A stretch of 64,000 nt of DNA from Betaproteobacteria bacterium (GCA_016720855.1 JADKJU010000003.1:372001-436000); one strand, 5' to 3'. Counted from the stretch's first letter, positions 25,709-34,495 are shown. Translations and numbers: made by a program. Notes: generated by a model from the letters alone, not told the origin.

Positions 25709-26481
25709 CCTTTCCCGCCCTCTTCCTTTCCCACGGTGCGCCGACGCTGGCGCTGGCAAACACCTTTTTCACCCACACCTGGGCGGAGCTGGGCGTCGTG
25801 CTCGGGCGGCCGGAATCCATCCTCATGGTGTCGGCGCACTGGGACACGCCCTTTCCCGTCGTGTCCACCGCCCCGAGGCTGGAGACGATCCACGACTTCC
25901 AGGGCTTTCCCGAGGAGCTTTACCGCGTTCGCTACCGGCCGCCCGGGGCGCCGGACCTTGCGAGGCATGTGACGGGTTTATTGGCCGCCATCGACCAGGC
26001 TCCCGCAAGCGACCCGGACCGTGGCATCGACCACGGCGGCTGGGTGCCGCTGCGCTGGATGTATCCCGACGCCGACATTCCCGTCACGCAGCTCTCGGTG
26101 CAGCCGGATCTGGGCGCGCGCCACCACCTCGAGATCGGCCGGGCGCTCGCGCCGCTGCGGGAACAGGGCGTGCTCGTGATCGGCTCCGGCGGAATCGTGC
26201 ACAACCTCGAGGAACTGGACTGGGAAGGCGGCGCGCCTGCCCCGATACCATGGGCGGTGGCGTTCAACGACTGGATGGCGAAAAAGGTCGATGAGGCCGC
26301 GATCGACGACCTCGCGGACTACCGGAAGCTCGCGCCGCAGGCCGAACTCGCCCATCCCTCCGAGGACCACCTCGTGCCGTTCTTCGTGGCCCTGGGCGCC
26401 GGCGGCCTGCCCGCGCGCCACATGGCCCTGGGCTTCGACATGGGCTGCCTCGGCATGGACTGCTACGCCTTCGGCGAATGA
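25705..26481 (+). CDS. Class III extradiol ring-cleavage dioxygenase (DODA/YgiD type)
   Basis: The 258-residue enzyme fits the LigB-like 4,5-DOPA dioxygenase family: FLSHGAPTLAL near residue 10 and MVSAHWDT near residue 50 give the metal-binding His residues, and DHGGWVPLRWMYPDADIPV is family-typical, with SGGIVHNLEELDW toward the end. Zn or Fe-dependent ring opening of catechol compounds is expected; the natural bacterial substrate is not known. It overlaps the UMF1 transporter gene, so the transporter may handle the substrate or product. Confidence 0.9.
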   Translation: MTFPALFLSHGAPTLALANTFFTHTWAELGVVLGRPESILMVSAHWDTPFPVVSTAPRLETIHDFQGFPEELYRVRYRPPGAPDLARHVTGLLAAIDQAPASDPDRGIDHGGWVPLRWMYPDADIPVTQLSVQPDLGARHHLEIGRALAPLREQGVLVIGSGGIVHNLEELDWEGGAPAPIPWAVAFNDWMAKKVDEAAIDDLADYRKLAPQAELAHPSEDHLVPFFVALGAGGLPARHMALGFDMGCLGMDCYAFGE

Positions 26482-26525
26482 GAAAGGGGACAGAACCCTT
26501 TTTCAAGTAACGGTGCCTGGCACCG
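26482..26525. repeat. Degenerate GGGGACAG element followed by GGTGCCTGGCACC palindrome
   Basis: Directly after the dioxygenase stop lies a broken half of the 20321-20372 hairpin (AAAGGGGACAGAACCCTTTTT region, 26483-26502), then a perfect 15-base palindrome CGGTGCCTGGCACCG at 26511-26525. The second motif also occurs at 21850-21862 (partial) and 54158-54168. It separates two convergent genes and may terminate both. Confidence 0.65.
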
Positions 26526-26532
26526 AAGGTTT

Positions 26533-27111
26533 TCATTCCCAGATCGATTTCTCGGAGAAGCCGAGCGCGGCGAAATCAGCGGCGCGCAGGTCCGCCTCAT
26601 TGGCGCAAAAGAACTCGTCCAGCTGCGGCGGGGCCACCGACGTGCCGGCAAGCATGGCGTGCGCCTGCCCGCGATGGTGGACCTGGTGGCTGAAGACGTG
26701 CGCGAGCAGCCGGTGCATCGCCTCCTCGACGCGGCCCTTGCGGCGCAGGATGACCACGGGGCGCTCCAGGTCGGCGGCGGTCATCGACTGGCAAAGCGCG
26801 ATGAAGCGCCGGTCCACCGCGCCCTGCGCAGACGCCAGGTCCGCCACTCGCTCGAAGGGCTCCTCGGGCCTGAAGAAACCCGCGACGTCCGGATTCGGAT
26901 CGAGGTCCGCCATCGCCCGTTCCATCGCATCGGCGTACAGCCAGTCCACGGTCACGATGTGGTTGAGCGTGGCCTTGAGGGAGGGGAAGTAGCTGGTGCG
27001 GGGCGCGACGAAATCGGCCTGCGACAAGGCCGCGCAGGCCTTGAGTAGCCGATGGTTGGCCCAGGCATTCTGCCAGGCCCATGCCGTGAGGTGACGTTCG
27101 AGCGTAATCAT
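26533..27111 (-). CDS. DinB family protein
   Basis: A 192-residue four-helix DinB/YfiT-like protein. It begins HLTAWAWQNAWANHRLLKAC, contains LNHIVTVDWLY with the first metal His, and ends with LLAHVFSHQVHHRGQAHAML carrying the other two His ligands. Members include DNA-damage-induced DinB and thiol- or glutathione-dependent transferases; the substrate here is unknown. The start is ATG at 27111, just inside the large palindrome at 27118. Confidence 0.88.
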   Translation of the reverse strand: MITLERHLTAWAWQNAWANHRLLKACAALSQADFVAPRTSYFPSLKATLNHIVTVDWLYADAMERAMADLDPNPDVAGFFRPEEPFERVADLASAQGAVDRRFIALCQSMTAADLERPVVILRRKGRVEEAMHRLLAHVFSHQVHHRGQAHAMLAGTSVAPPQLDEFFCANEADLRAADFAALGFSEKSIWE

Positions 27112-27117
27112 CGGGGA

Positions 27118-27163
27118 CTGTAACAATGGGGTCAGGTTCGCGAACCTGACCCCATTGTTACAG
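27118..27163. repeat. 46-bp perfect palindrome (GGGGTC class)
   Basis: CTGTAACAATGGGGTCAGGT, followed by TCG and then the complete reverse complement, with no loop and no mismatch. It sits in the divergent gap between the DinB gene and the J-domain protease gene. It shares the ATGGGGTC/GACCCCAT ends with the element at 33524-33582 but differs in the middle. Confidence 0.85.
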
Positions 27164-27213
27164 GAATTGGGGTGCCCTTTGCCCCGACGCCCGAAAAGCC
27201 GGATCATTGGGCC

Positions 27214-28302
27214 ATGGCCACCCCGCCCGCCCCCGCGCCTGCAAGAAAGCGCACCCTCTACGACATCCTTGGCGTGGACAAGGAAGCGAACGCCATCGAC
27301 ATCCACATCGCGTACAAGACGCGGACGGAAGCGTTGCAGCGTGACGCCGGCGCGGATCCAAACGAGGTCAATCTCGTCCACGAGGCCTATCACGTCCTGT
27401 GCATGCCCAACGAGCGCGCGGCCTACGACGCAAAGCTCATCACGATGGCCGAGAAGGCCGCGGCCAGGCAGGCAGCACTGAGCCCCGACCTGATCCTCGA
27501 GCCTGAGGAGCCCGAAGCCGGACCGGTGTGGAAGAACAAGTTCGTCCTCACCGGCGGCGCGCTCCTGCTCGCACTGCTGGCTTTCTGGCTGGCGCGATCG
27601 CCCCCGAAGCCCCAGGCCGCGATCGTCGCCCAGAAACAGCTCAGGCCGGAAGCGTCAGTGCAGGTCCCGCAGGCCCCGGTCGTTCCCGTCCTCATGCCGC
27701 GCAACGCGGAAGAACTCTTCGGCGAGCTTTCGCGCAGCACCGCGCGCATCACAGTTCACGACGTGTCCGGCCGCGCGGTGGGGCTGGGAAGCGGCGTTGT
27801 CATCGGCGTGGGCAGCGTCATCACGAATTGCCACGTGGCCACGGCCGGCGGGAGCCTCACCGTCAAAGTGGGCAGCGAGCAGTTCTCGGCCAGCATCGAG
27901 ATCGCGGATGAGGAATACGACCTTTGCCGCCTCTCGGTGACCGGCCTCACCGCGCCCGCCGTCACCATCGGCACGGCCGAATCCCTCAAGACGGGCCAGA
28001 AAGTCTTCGCCATCGGCGCGCCCCAGGGACTGGACCTCACCATCAGCGACGGCATCGTCTCCGGCATGCGCGACCTGCCCCAGGGCCGCGTCATCCAGAC
28101 CACCGCGCCGATCTCCCCCGGCTCCTCCGGCGGACCGCTCTTCGACGTCTATGGTCGGCTCGTGGGCATCATGACCTTCCAGCACCGCACCGGGCAGAAC
28201 CTGAACTTCGCCGTGCCCGCGGACTGGATCGCCAACATCCGCTCGCGCAGTGCCACGAATCCGCTCACGGAATCGATGTCCCGGTCAATGGCGCCGAGCT
28301 AG
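27214..28302 (+). CDS. J-domain-like, membrane-anchored trypsin-like serine protease
   Basis: This 362-residue protein has an unusual order: a DnaJ-like N-terminus (residues 8-75, RTLYDILGVDKEANAIDIHI to YHVLCMPNERAAYD) lacking the HPD tripeptide needed to stimulate DnaK, one membrane helix near residues 108-125 (LTGGALLLALLAFWLA), and a periplasmic S1C protease domain. The triad is visible: His in ITNCHVA, Asp in EEYDLCRL, Ser in SPGSSGGPL. No PDZ domain follows. ATG at 27214 is preferred over GTG at 27172. The protease would face the periplasm and the J-like part the cytoplasm, suggesting a quality-control or signalling link. Confidence 0.85.
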   Translation: MATPPAPAPARKRTLYDILGVDKEANAIDIHIAYKTRTEALQRDAGADPNEVNLVHEAYHVLCMPNERAAYDAKLITMAEKAAARQAALSPDLILEPEEPEAGPVWKNKFVLTGGALLLALLAFWLARSPPKPQAAIVAQKQLRPEASVQVPQAPVVPVLMPRNAEELFGELSRSTARITVHDVSGRAVGLGSGVVIGVGSVITNCHVATAGGSLTVKVGSEQFSASIEIADEEYDLCRLSVTGLTAPAVTIGTAESLKTGQKVFAIGAPQGLDLTISDGIVSGMRDLPQGRVIQTTAPISPGSSGGPLFDVYGRLVGIMTFQHRTGQNLNFAVPADWIANIRSRSATNPLTESMSRSMAPS

Positions 28303-28364
28303 CGCCGACCGCCTTCGCCCTCCTTGCCGCAAGACCCCGCCAAGGGGCGTTTCGAGATCCGATC

Positions 28365-29063
28365 GTGAGAATTTCCGCCTTCCTCCTCGCCCTGGTGCTC
28401 CCCGGCCTCGCGCTGGCCGGCCGCCCGCTCAGCACCGAGGACGCCTCGACGCTCGAGGACAAGGCCTGCCAGCTCGAGTCGTGGGTGGACCGCACGCGCG
28501 GCGATGTCACCGGGGCTTTCTTCGTCCCCGCCTGCTCCTGGTTCGACACGGAATTCCAGGCAGGCGCCTCCCGCGCATGGGCGGGCGGCCGGAGCGCCAC
28601 GGTACTGAATTTCGTGCAGGCCAAGCACGCCTTCAAAAGCGTGGACGACGGTGACTGGGGGATCGGCCTTGTCGCGGGGCTTTCGCGATACCCCCAGCGT
28701 GAGGAGAAAAACGACTGGGGCGACCCGTATTTCATCGTGCCGCTGAGCATCGGTTTCGGTGCTGACAAGGAGACGCGCGCCCTGCTGCACCTGAACATCG
28801 GCACCGCTCGCGTGCGCGATGAGGGCCGAAACCTCACGCTGTGGGGCGTTGCAATCGAGAAACCCGCCACCGATCGGCTCACGCTGCTGGCGGAGGCCTT
28901 CGGCGAGAACTCGAGGAACCCCTTCATCCGCGCCGGCGGCCGCTACGCGCTCTTCGACAAGTTCGACATCGACCTCACCTACGTCACTCGTTCCGGTGGC
29001 TCGGTGGAAGACCGCTACTGGTCCCTCGGCTTCCACTGGGAAACCGCCCCCTTCCTCCCATGA
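28365..29063 (+). CDS. Exported beta-rich protein, probable outer-membrane barrel
   Basis: The 232-residue protein has a signal peptide (AFLLALVLPGLALAG) and then alternating strands rich in aromatic residues; the C-terminus ends in a strand pattern SLGFHWETAPFLP. The central repeats (VAGLSRYPQREEKNDWGDPY, LLAEAFGENSRNPF) resemble small barrel proteins. The start GTG at 28365 precedes the signal; longer readings overlap the protease gene. Function is unknown. The next gene begins 44 bases downstream. Confidence 0.65.
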   Translation: MRISAFLLALVLPGLALAGRPLSTEDASTLEDKACQLESWVDRTRGDVTGAFFVPACSWFDTEFQAGASRAWAGGRSATVLNFVQAKHAFKSVDDGDWGIGLVAGLSRYPQREEKNDWGDPYFIVPLSIGFGADKETRALLHLNIGTARVRDEGRNLTLWGVAIEKPATDRLTLLAEAFGENSRNPFIRAGGRYALFDKFDIDLTYVTRSGGSVEDRYWSLGFHWETAPFLP

Positions 29064-29076
29064 ACCCATTCGGAGG

Positions 29077-29099
29077 CGTGTTCGCGAACACGTCCCCCA
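29077..29099. repeat. Partial copy of the GTGTTCGCGAACAC palindrome
   Basis: GCGTGTTCGCGAACACGTCC matches the core and right arm of the palindrome at 16189-16222; the left GGGGAC arm is degraded to GGAGGC. It lies just upstream of the first lipoprotein gene. Confidence 0.6.
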
Positions 29100-29107
29100 T
29101 CGACCTC

Positions 29108-29941
29108 ATGCCCTCCGGCCCTCGCTTCCTGATTTCCGCATCGCTGGCCATCGCAGCGGCCCTGGCCGGATGCGGCAAGGGCCCCGCGGCACCCGCGGCG
29201 CCCGCGAACTATGGCGAGGCGATGATCCTGGCCGCGAAGCAGTTGGCGCTCAATCGCTGGAGCGACGTATTCGCCGCGTGCGACCTCGCCTTCAAGTACG
29301 CGGATCGCGATGGCGACACGAAAGTGATTCCCGCGGCCGAGTGCGTCGGTGAATCCGCCGCGCGCATGGGCAAGCCGGGGTTGGCCCTGCCCCACCTCCA
29401 GCGGCTGTTCCAGGCCTATCCCGGCATGCTGCGCGCTTCGAGCGGCCGCCACCGCCTCGCCAACAACGATGGCGTCCTCCTCATCGAGCAGGGTCGGCGC
29501 GAGCAGGGCATCGCGGTGCTGCGCGACGCCCTGGAGGTTTATGCGGGATCGCCGTACTACCTGGGCGCCTCGCGCTCCTTCCCGGCGCGGGCCATGCTGG
29601 TGAAGAACCTCGCGCGGGCCTGGTATGAAACAGCGAGCGATCCCGAAGCAAGGGCGTGGGTGAGGGAACAGGGCGCTGCGTTTCTCGAGCACATGGAAAG
29701 AAACGAAAGAGGCGTGCACCTGTCCATGGGTGCCTCGTCGGCCATGCGCGCGCTCGTGGAGATCGGACGCCGCCAGGCCCTTCCCGAAACGCCGGCGTGG
29801 GAAGCCATGGCGAACGCGTGGGAGCCGCTCGAAGCGGAAATCGATGCGCAAAACCCCCAGATTGCCCGGGGCTGCGAGACCCTGCCGCTGCGCGAGTTGC
29901 TGCTGGAAGTATGCATGCGCGAGTTGAGCCCGCCGGCATGA
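29108..29941 (+). CDS. Lipoprotein of unknown function, first of a tandem pair
   Basis: A 277-residue lipoprotein (signal ending AAALAGC near residue 21) built of helical repeats resembling TPR-type hairpins; for example LNRWSDVFAACDLAFKY, then GVLLIEQGRREQGIAVLRDA. It is clearly related to the following gene: both contain a YETAS-P-RAWV-EQ motif near residue 175 and both end MRELSPPA or MHELTPPA. No known family was recognised. ATG at 29108 is preferred; an upstream ATG at 29060 would read through the palindrome fragment. The stop overlaps the next ATG (ATGA). Confidence 0.75.
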   Translation: MPSGPRFLISASLAIAAALAGCGKGPAAPAAPANYGEAMILAAKQLALNRWSDVFAACDLAFKYADRDGDTKVIPAAECVGESAARMGKPGLALPHLQRLFQAYPGMLRASSGRHRLANNDGVLLIEQGRREQGIAVLRDALEVYAGSPYYLGASRSFPARAMLVKNLARAWYETASDPEARAWVREQGAAFLEHMERNERGVHLSMGASSAMRALVEIGRRQALPETPAWEAMANAWEPLEAEIDAQNPQIARGCETLPLRELLLEVCMRELSPPA

Positions 29942-30747
29942 ATCGCGTCCCTGCCCCGATCATCGCCGTTCTCTTCGCCCTGGCCCTCGGCGCCTGCGGG
30001 CGCTCCGGCCCGAATCCGGCCGAATCGAAGGATGCGGTCATGGCGATGTGGATGGGCAAGCACTGGGACGCCGCCTTCGCCGCCTGCGACAAGGCCTTCC
30101 GCAGGAGCGACGGGACGAAAAACGTCGAAGGCTCCCTCATGTTCGCCGAATGCGCAATCGAGGCCTCCACGCAGGCTGGCAAGCCCGAGCTCTCGCTGCC
30201 CCTGCAGGAGCGCCTTCTGGCTTCCTACACGAGCGGGCTCTCCCGGCTGGCCGCGGTCCGGCTGGCCAACAACCATGGCGTGGCCCTCCTGCAGAGCGGC
30301 AAGCGCGAGAAAGGGCTGGCTCGGCTTCGCGGGGTGCTGGACGATCTCGCCGACCCGAATCGCCCGGGCGAAGGGTGGAGCGCCGACACCGCACGCGCCA
30401 TCGTCGTGAGGAATCTCGCCTACGCCTACTACGAAACCGCAAGCGAGCCCGCCGTGCGCGCCTGGGTGGAGGAACAAGCGGCCTGGTACCTGGACTACTT
30501 CGAAAGACACCCGGGCAATGCGGGCTCCGGGATCGGGTCCGCCGCCGCACTCGACGCGATATCCCTGGTCGGCAAGCGTCAGGCGAATACCGGCACGCCC
30601 GCCTGGGATGCCGCGGTGCGCGAACGGGAGGCGCTCGAGGAGCGGGTCACCAGCCACGATCCCCAAACGGCGACGGTCTGCGAAAGGCGCCCGCTCGGGG
30701 ACATCAGGATGGATCTGTGCATGCATGAGCTGACGCCGCCCGCGTAG
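29938..30747 (+). CDS. Lipoprotein of unknown function, second of a tandem pair
   Basis: A 269-residue paralogue of the gene just upstream, with lipobox ALGAC near residue 20. Shared features are DAAFAACDKAFRR against DVFAACDLAF, ANNHGVALLQSGKREKG against ANNDGVLLIEQGRREQG, and the AYYETASEPAVRAWVEEQ motif. The helical pattern suggests TPR-like repeats facing the periplasm. It begins on the previous stop codon, so the pair arose by tandem duplication and is co-translated. Two Cys near the C-terminus (TVCERRP, DLCMHEL) are conserved between the two copies and might form a disulfide. Confidence 0.75.
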   Translation: MNRVPAPIIAVLFALALGACGRSGPNPAESKDAVMAMWMGKHWDAAFAACDKAFRRSDGTKNVEGSLMFAECAIEASTQAGKPELSLPLQERLLASYTSGLSRLAAVRLANNHGVALLQSGKREKGLARLRGVLDDLADPNRPGEGWSADTARAIVVRNLAYAYYETASEPAVRAWVEEQAAWYLDYFERHPGNAGSGIGSAAALDAISLVGKRQANTGTPAWDAAVREREALEERVTSHDPQTATVCERRPLGDIRMDLCMHELTPPA

Positions 30748-30791
30748 GGTGAATCCCGATAGCGACGGGACAGGCGCTATCATGGCCGGCC

Positions 30792-31364
30792 ATGGACTTT
30801 CCGGGCCTCGTTGCGCAATACGGGTACTACGCAGTGCTCCTGGGCGCCTTTGTCGAAGGCGAAACGATCCTTGCCCTCGCGGGCTTCGCGGCACACCGCG
30901 GCTACCTCGATTTCGCGACCGTCGTGTGGATCGCGGGCATTGCCGGTTTCGCCGGCGACCAGTTCTACTTTTTTCTCGGCCGCTGCAAGGGTGCGCAGAT
31001 CCTGGCGAAATTCCCCGACGCGCAGGCAAGGGGGCACCGCTTCGACGAGATGCTTGCGCGCTGGCACGCGCCGCTCATCGTGATGATCCGGTTCCTGTAC
31101 GGCTTTCGCGTCCTGGGCCCGATCCTGCTCGGCATGGGACGATGCCCGTCGTGGAAGTTCGTCGTCTTCAACGCGATCGGCGCCGCGATCTGGGCGCCGC
31201 TCGTCGCGGGGGCGGGATGGGTGTTCGGGCAGGCCGTCGAGGCTTTCCTCGTGGACGTGCACCGTTACGAAGGGTGGCTCTTCGCGGCCATCGTGGCGGC
31301 CGGCATAGGTGGCGTCGTGTTCCACCGCCTGCGGCGCTCGCGCGAATCGCGGGCGCCGGAATGA
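30792..31364 (+). CDS. DedA family membrane protein
   Basis: The 190-residue protein belongs to the DedA/VTT (SNARE-associated) family: FVEGETILALAGFAAHRGYL near residue 20, GDQFYFFLGRCKG, then RFLYGFRVLGPILLGMGR with the conserved Arg. DedA proteins are half-size lipid scramblases or undecaprenyl-phosphate translocases in the inner membrane; which lipid this one moves is unknown. Four to five hydrophobic segments are visible. The start follows the lipoprotein pair after 44 bases. Confidence 0.9.
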   Translation: MDFPGLVAQYGYYAVLLGAFVEGETILALAGFAAHRGYLDFATVVWIAGIAGFAGDQFYFFLGRCKGAQILAKFPDAQARGHRFDEMLARWHAPLIVMIRFLYGFRVLGPILLGMGRCPSWKFVVFNAIGAAIWAPLVAGAGWVFGQAVEAFLVDVHRYEGWLFAAIVAAGIGGVVFHRLRRSRESRAPE

Positions 31365-31389
31365 TTCACGAGGTGTTCGGCCGAGGCTG

Positions 31390-32790
31390 CTACCGCTCCT
31401 CGCGCTCCGGCGTGGCCGTGATCCTGTGAATCGACAAGTCCGCGCCCTCGAATTCCTCCTCGAGATCGAGGCGAATGCCGACGGTGGCGCGTAGCGACCC
31501 GTAGATCGCGAAGCCGCCTGCCAGCGCAATCGTGACGCCGAGGACGGTTCCCGCGAGCTGGCTCATGAACGAGACGCCACCCATCCCGCCCAGCGCCTTC
31601 GAGCCGAAGATGCCGCAGGCGATGCCGCCCCACGCGCCGCAAAGCCCGTGCAGCGGCCACACGCCCAGCACGTCGTCGATCTTCAGCCGGTTCTGCGTGG
31701 AGTTGAACATGACCACAAAGAGCCCGCCCGCCACCGCTCCCGTGGCGAGCGCGCCCAGCGGATGCATCACGTCGGAGCCCGCGCATATCGCCACCAGGCC
31801 CGCCAGCGGACCGTTGTGCACGAAGCCCGGGTCATTGCGACCCACCACCAGGCCCGCGAGCGTGCCGCCCGCCATGGCCATCAGGGAGTTCACGGCGACG
31901 AGCCCCGTGATCTTGTCGATTGTCTGCGCGCTCATCACGTTGAACCCGAACCAACCCACCGTCAGCACCCAGGCGCCGAGCGCGAGGAACGGGATGTTGG
32001 AGGGTGGAAAGGCCACCACGTGCCCGTCCCGCGTGTAGCGCCCGTGCCGCGGTCCCAGCAGCAACACTGCCGCGAGCGCAACCCACCCGCCCATCGCGTG
32101 CACGACCACGGAGCCGGCGAAGTCGTGGAACTCCGCGCCGAAAGCGCCCTTCACCCATGCCTGGAAGCCGAAAGCCTGGTTCCACGCAATGCTCTCGAAG
32201 AAGGGGTACAGAAAACCCACGAGGAGGAAGGTGGCGATGATCTGCGGGTTGAAGCGGAAGCGCTCCGCGATGCCACCCGAGACGATGGCGGGTATGGCGG
32301 CCGCGAAAGTGAGGAGGAAGAAGAACTTCACCAGCTCGTAGCCGCTCTTCGCCGCCAGGCTCTCCGCGCCGGCGAAGAAGTTCACCCCGTAGGCGAGCGA
32401 GTAGCCGATGAAGAAATAGGCGATCGTGGATACGGAAAAATCCACGAGGATCTTCATGAGGGCGTTCACCTGGTTCTTGCGCCGGACGGTGCCCAGTTCC
32501 AGGAAGGCGAATCCGGCGTGCATCGCAAGAACCATGATGCCGCCAAGCAGGATGAAGAGGACGTCGGACGACGTCTTGAGGGCTTCCGTGATGTTCCTCG
32601 GGGCGGGTGAGTTTGGAATCCGTGCCGCGCACGCCGCGGTCGTGGCATAACTATACAGCCTGCCCCCGGCAGCGCCGGCCCTGGCCCCCGCGCCGTCCAG
32701 GCCGGCGATGCCCGGCGAGAAGTCCTCCCGGCACACCGGGGTGCGGCGATTGACCTGCCTCAAGCCCTCGCCGCGCCGTTCCCGCACCAT
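31390..32790 (-). CDS. amt: Ammonium transporter (Amt family)
   Basis: The core is a standard Amt of about 400 residues with eleven helices. Pore markers are visible: VVVHAMGGWVALAA with the first pore His, LHGLCGAWGGIACGIF with the second, and the aromatic stretch around NQAFGFQAW. The start is uncertain: the reading from ATG at 32790 adds about 65 residues before the first helix, GTG at 32736 is an alternative, and a signal-like segment is poor in both. The C-terminal tail (RLDLEEEFEGADLSIHR) is where GlnK-type regulators dock, but no glnK gene is adjacent. It is divergent from the OB-fold gene. Confidence 0.88.
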   Translation of the reverse strand: MVRERRGEGLRQVNRRTPVCREDFSPGIAGLDGAGARAGAAGGRLYSYATTAACAARIPNSPAPRNITEALKTSSDVLFILLGGIMVLAMHAGFAFLELGTVRRKNQVNALMKILVDFSVSTIAYFFIGYSLAYGVNFFAGAESLAAKSGYELVKFFFLLTFAAAIPAIVSGGIAERFRFNPQIIATFLLVGFLYPFFESIAWNQAFGFQAWVKGAFGAEFHDFAGSVVVHAMGGWVALAAVLLLGPRHGRYTRDGHVVAFPPSNIPFLALGAWVLTVGWFGFNVMSAQTIDKITGLVAVNSLMAMAGGTLAGLVVGRNDPGFVHNGPLAGLVAICAGSDVMHPLGALATGAVAGGLFVVMFNSTQNRLKIDDVLGVWPLHGLCGAWGGIACGIFGSKALGGMGGVSFMSQLAGTVLGVTIALAGGFAIYGSLRATVGIRLDLEEEFEGADLSIHRITATPEREER

Positions 32791-32823
32791 GCGGGCTTGC
32801 CCATTCGAAGGGACCTGCTCCGC

Positions 32824-33513
32824 ATGAAAACGCTGCTCGCGATTTTTCTCACGCTTTTCCTGGGCGCGTCATGGGCGGCCAATCCGCCCGCTGCCGCGCC
32901 GTTGAAGGGCGAGGTGCTCGAGGTAATCGACGCCAACCCCTACACCTACCTGCGCCTGAAGACCACGGGCGGGGAAACCTGGGCCGCGGTCGCAAAGGCG
33001 CCCGTCAAGAAAGGCACGCAAGTCACGATCGAGAACCCGATGGTGATGTCGGGGTTCGAGAGCAAGTCGCTCAAGCGGACCTTCGACAAGATCGTCTTCG
33101 GGTCGCTGGCCGGCGCGGGCGGGGCGACGGCGAGCGCCGATGTGATGTCGGCGCATTCCGGCATCGCGAAGACCCCGGACGTGCCGGTCGAGAAAGTCGC
33201 CAAGGCCGCCGGCCCCGATGCCCGCACCGTGGCCGAGGTCACCGCCCAGAAGGCCCAGCTCAAGGGCAAGACCGTCATCGTTCGCGGCAAGGTGGTGAAG
33301 TTTTCCGCCGAGATCATGGGCAAGAACTGGGTGCACCTGCGCGACGGAACGGGGTCGTCCACGGACGGCTCGAACGACCTGCTGGTGACCACCAAGCAGG
33401 TGGCCGCAGTGGGCGACATCGTGAACGCCAAGGGGCTCGTGCGCACCGATGCGGACTTCGGGTCGGGCTACTCCTACAAGGTACTGGTGGAGGAAGCGAC
33501 GCTTCAGAAGTAG
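32824..33513 (+). CDS. Exported OB-fold protein (NrfJ-like)
   Basis: A 229-residue protein with signal peptide (TLLAIFLTLFLGASWAA) and two OB-like beta segments: GEVLEVIDANPYTYLRLKTT with GGETWAAVAKAPVKKGTQV near residue 30, and VRGKVVKFSAEIMGKNWVHL with GTGSSTDGSNDLLVT near residue 155. This arrangement is found in NrfJ-like periplasmic proteins associated with cytochrome c biology or metal resistance; the ligand is unknown. ATG at 32824 is chosen because it begins directly at the signal. Confidence 0.72.
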   Translation: MKTLLAIFLTLFLGASWAANPPAAAPLKGEVLEVIDANPYTYLRLKTTGGETWAAVAKAPVKKGTQVTIENPMVMSGFESKSLKRTFDKIVFGSLAGAGGATASADVMSAHSGIAKTPDVPVEKVAKAAGPDARTVAEVTAQKAQLKGKTVIVRGKVVKFSAEIMGKNWVHLRDGTGSSTDGSNDLLVTTKQVAAVGDIVNAKGLVRTDADFGSGYSYKVLVEEATLQK

Positions 33514-33523
33514 GGCGCAGCAG

Positions 33524-33582
33524 GTAAATGGGGTCGGATTGCCTTGCACATTTCTTGTGCAAGGCAATCCGACCCCATTTAC
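33524..33582. repeat. Hairpin with perfect 27-bp arms (GGGGTC class)
   Basis: The arm GTAAATGGGGTCGGATTGCC followed by TTGCACA (33524-33550) is perfectly repeated in reverse complement at 33556-33582 around a five-base loop. It lies between two convergent genes and nearly touches the hydrolase stop at 33584, so it may end both transcripts. Its outer eight bases resemble the element at 27118-27163. Confidence 0.85.
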
Positions 33583-33583
33583 G

Positions 33584-34495
33584 TCATCGAGCGCCGTTGT
33601 CCTGTCTGGCGGCCCGGCAATGCTGGACGATCGCGGCGACGATCTGCGGGATGAGCGCGGCGGGCAGGTCGTGACCCATGCCGTCGAACTCGAGGAGCTT
33701 CGCCCCGGGCACATGGCGCGCCACCTCGCGCCCTGCCGCCTTGGGGACCAGCGGATCGTCGGTGCCATGGATGACGAGCGTGGGCACGCGGATCGTGTCC
33801 AGTTCCCGCCGGCGATCCCCGGAATCCAGCATGGCGAGCATCTGCCGCGCCGTGCCGCGGGTATCGTAGCCGCGCTTCGCCGCGCGCTCGCAAAGCCCCC
33901 GCAAGGCCACGGCGTCCGCGGGGAATCCGGGGCTTCCGATCACGCCCATCACGTGCACGAGGTGTTCGGTGACGCTGGCGGGATCCTTCGGGTTGTCCGG
34001 GCGATGCAGGATCGCGCTCAACGCGCGCGGCCGTGCCATGGCGACGAAGGGGTTGCCGCTCGACGACATGATCGAAGCAAGGCTCATCACGCGCATCGGC
34101 CACCGCGCCGCCAGCACCTGCGCGACCATGCCGCCCAGCGAAGCCCCGGCGACATGCGCCTTGTCGATCGAGAGCGAATCCAGGAGGCCCACCACGTCCT
34201 GCGCCATGTCGGCGAGGTTGTAGGGCGCGTTCACCGGAACCCCCATCACCGACCGCGCCATCGCCACCGGGATCGGCGTGTGATGCGGGCCTTCGTCGAT
34301 ACGCTGCGAAAGCCCGCAATCGCGGTTATCGAGGCGCACCACGCGAAATCCGGCGTTCACGAGCCCGTCCACGAAGGCATCCGGCCAGAACACGAGCGGC
34401 ATGCCGAGCCCCATGATCAGCACCAGCGCGGGGGAGCCCGGATCACCGGCGACTTCGTACGCGAGCGAGATTCCGTTCGCCGTTACGGTGGGCAT
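33584..34495 (-). CDS. Alpha/beta-fold hydrolase
   Basis: The 303-residue protein is a typical single-domain alpha/beta hydrolase. The N-terminal part has LVLIMGLGMPLVFWPDAFVD and RVVRLDNRDCGLSQ; the nucleophile elbow is GASLGGM near residue 125; the acid is likely the Asp in HGTDDPLVP and the His in FDGMGHDLP. Relatives include esterases and polyketide thioesterase-like hydrolases. It overlaps the acyltransferase gene upstream by 13 bases, so it probably acts on a lipid ester or its precursor. Confidence 0.88.
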   Translation of the reverse strand: MPTVTANGISLAYEVAGDPGSPALVLIMGLGMPLVFWPDAFVDGLVNAGFRVVRLDNRDCGLSQRIDEGPHHTPIPVAMARSVMGVPVNAPYNLADMAQDVVGLLDSLSIDKAHVAGASLGGMVAQVLAARWPMRVMSLASIMSSSGNPFVAMARPRALSAILHRPDNPKDPASVTEHLVHVMGVIGSPGFPADAVALRGLCERAAKRGYDTRGTARQMLAMLDSGDRRRELDTIRVPTLVIHGTDDPLVPKAAGREVARHVPGAKLLEFDGMGHDLPAALIPQIVAAIVQHCRAARQDNGAR

